Assembly: GCA_937892345.1 (NCBI GenBank)
Contig: CALAGF010000100.1
Span: forward strand, 1 to 5,688
Source: an uncultured Rhodocyclaceae bacterium
GTDB taxonomy: Bacteria > Pseudomonadota > Gammaproteobacteria > Burkholderiales > Rhodocyclaceae
DNA: 5,688 bases
Direction of reading: 5' to 3'
The stretch's first letter is position 1; the number at the start of each line of letters is the position of its first letter. The notes under the pieces were generated by a model. The model saw only the letters and a list, made by a program, of their open reading frames with translations, did not search any database and was not told the DNA's origin. The position numbers and the translations under genes were made by a program. Positions 4,470 to 5,688 of the stretch are shown one piece after another.

Positions 4470-5684
4470 TTAGGCCAACGTAAGCGGTAATTGAGCAGCC
4501 AAAGCTTGGCTCTGCGCCGTGGCGCTGCCCAACAAGGCAAAGCCCAGCAGGTCGCCCGCCGGGCTTTTGAAGTACGCTTGCAGCCCTCCATCCATTGGCT
4601 GGCACTGCCAGAATCCTTCCGCCCCCGCTGCTGGCGGGCAAACCACGGCGGGACAGGCGGGGGTCTTGACCACAACGGGCATCGCCGGATAGTGCAGCGA
4701 TACGGGCGTGCCGGCCAACGTTTTAGCCAGCGCCCGGGCCTGATACATGATGGGGAGAACAAAGGGCAGATTCAGTCCGGCGATTTCGGCGCAATCGCCA
4801 GTGGCATAGATGCCGGCAAGATTGGTTTCGAGGAATCGGTTGGTAACGATACCGCGTTGGCAGACGATTCCTGCCCCTTGGGCGAGGGCTGTGCGCGGCC
4901 GTAGGCCGATCGCGCACAGGATCCGGTCGGACTGGATCTCCCGGCCGTCGGTAAGTTCGATACGGTAGCCGCCAGCGTCGTTCCAGACGCCCTTCGCCGA
5001 AACGCCGAAATGGAACTTGACGCCTGCCGCCTGGAGCGCTGCGGTGAATTGCCGTCCAGCCATCTCCGGCAACAGTCGGGAAAGCGGCCAGGCGGCGGGA
5101 TCGATGACGCTGGCCTTGATCTTGCGGCTCGCCAGGTCGTTGGCGAATTCGCAGCCGATCAGTCCAGCGCCGATCACGACCACTGACTTTGCGTTTTCCA
5201 GGCCGTCATGGAATCGGCTGAAGTCGTCTAGATCATTGACCGAATAGACGGCGCCGGCGGCGTCGCCCTCCAGTCTTATGCGAATCGGGTCAGCCCCCCA
5301 AGCGATGACCAGACGCTCGAAGGCCAATAGGGCGCCATCAGCAAGGCAAATTTGCCGCGTGCCCGGGTCAATGCCTATGACCTCGCTACGCACCCGGATG
5401 TCGGCCCTCAGTTCGACGGCCATCTGCTCTGCGGTCCTCGTCTGCAACTGGGCCGGGGTTTTGTGGTTGGCCAAGGCATTGGAGAGCGATGGCTTGGTGT
5501 AGAACCCGCCGCCGTCCCGGGTGATCAGTCGGAGCGGGGTGAGGCTGTCGATCTTGCGGAACTCTCGGGCAAGCGTGTAGCCGGCCAGTCCGGTACCGAG
5601 GATGGTCAAAGACTCCGATGTGGCTTGAGGAGAAGCAAGGGTAGGACTACCCGCGGAAAGCGGCTTGGATTTGATGACAACCAT
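4470..5684 (-). CDS. rubB: Rubredoxin-NAD(+) reductase, FAD-dependent
   Basis: This cytoplasmic flavoenzyme would pass electrons from NADH through FAD to rubredoxin, which supplies alkane hydroxylases or serves in oxidative-stress defence. The 404-residue protein has the two-dinucleotide-fold layout. The FAD-binding GTGLAG is at 30-35 and the FAD-family stretch SKPLS-like TKPSLSNAL at 63-71. NAD-binding GAGLIG is at 172-177, followed by CEFANDL, and the second FAD motif YATGDCAE at 293-300. The C-terminal part (MPVVVKTPACPAVVCPP, 335-351) resembles the RubB proteins of Pseudomonas closely, which distinguishes it from generic ferredoxin or nitrite reductases. The N-terminus has about 20 more residues before the FAD motif than Pseudomonas RubB. 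The frame is still open at the window edge, so the start at 5684 is provisional and its ribosome-binding site cannot be seen. No rubredoxin gene is in view. It converges on the resolvase and is probably resident DNA. Confidence 0.88.
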   Translation of the reverse strand: MVVIKSKPLSAGSPTLASPQATSESLTILGTGLAGYTLAREFRKIDSLTPLRLITRDGGGFYTKPSLSNALANHKTPAQLQTRTAEQMAVELRADIRVRSEVIGIDPGTRQICLADGALLAFERLVIAWGADPIRIRLEGDAAGAVYSVNDLDDFSRFHDGLENAKSVVVIGAGLIGCEFANDLASRKIKASVIDPAAWPLSRLLPEMAGRQFTAALQAAGVKFHFGVSAKGVWNDAGGYRIELTDGREIQSDRILCAIGLRPRTALAQGAGIVCQRGIVTNRFLETNLAGIYATGDCAEIAGLNLPFVLPIMYQARALAKTLAGTPVSLHYPAMPVVVKTPACPAVVCPPAAGAEGFWQCQPMDGGLQAYFKSPAGDLLGFALLGSATAQSQALAAQLPLTLA

Positions 5685-5688
5685 ATTG

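Noticed and set aside
4463..4475. attC-like core (CTAACCGTTAGGC)
   Set aside because: GTTAGGC fits the integron core consensus, but no matching second core, stem structure or integrase is nearby, and part of it is the reductase stop region.
1..5688. CRISPR array, tRNA or rRNA gene
   Set aside because: No regularly spaced repeats, tRNA-like cloverleaf sequence or rRNA signature was noticed in the gaps between genes.

Overview
The window reads as a mosaic accessory segment from a moderately GC-rich proteobacterium, most likely a betaproteobacterium or pseudomonad. That placement rests on the RubB-type rubredoxin reductase and the styles of the transposase, HigBA and resolvase; it is an inference, and no rRNA or other marker gene is present. 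No gene lies in positions 1-171, which carry a long imperfect hairpin.

Positions 175-1320 are a complete IS30-family insertion sequence. It has one DDE transposase gene on the minus strand, 26-bp imperfect terminal inverted repeats and a 3-bp CTA target duplication. Removing the element rejoins a 16-bp palindrome, which fits the known preference of IS30 elements for symmetric targets. Right after it, on the plus strand, is an intact class C beta-lactamase gene (1420-2583) with a TTG start, a signal peptide and all catalytic motifs. The end of the IS supplies a good -35 box (TTGACT) 18 bp from a TAGAAT -10 box in the flanking DNA. The insertion therefore appears to have built a hybrid promoter for the beta-lactamase, much as ISAba125 does for other beta-lactamases.

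After about 340 bp without a gene comes a compact module on the plus strand: a HigB-type toxin (2923-3201), a HigA-type antitoxin (3213-3518), about 140 bp packed with inverted half-sites resembling a res recombination site, and a serine resolvase (3657-4259). The layout resembles the toxin-antitoxin/res/resolvase cores of Tn3-family transposons or plasmid-stability loci, but no Tn3 transposase is visible here. The higB promoter lies so close to the start codon that the toxin message may be leaderless, with a candidate HigA operator between -35 and -10.

The right end (4470-5684, minus strand) is a rubredoxin-NAD(+) reductase gene. It converges on the resolvase across about 210 bp without a recognisable gene and is probably resident DNA flanking the mobile region. 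Nothing here is clearly a wholly new system. The most notable points are the IS-made promoter in front of a divergent AmpC-type enzyme and the higBA-res-resolvase core.
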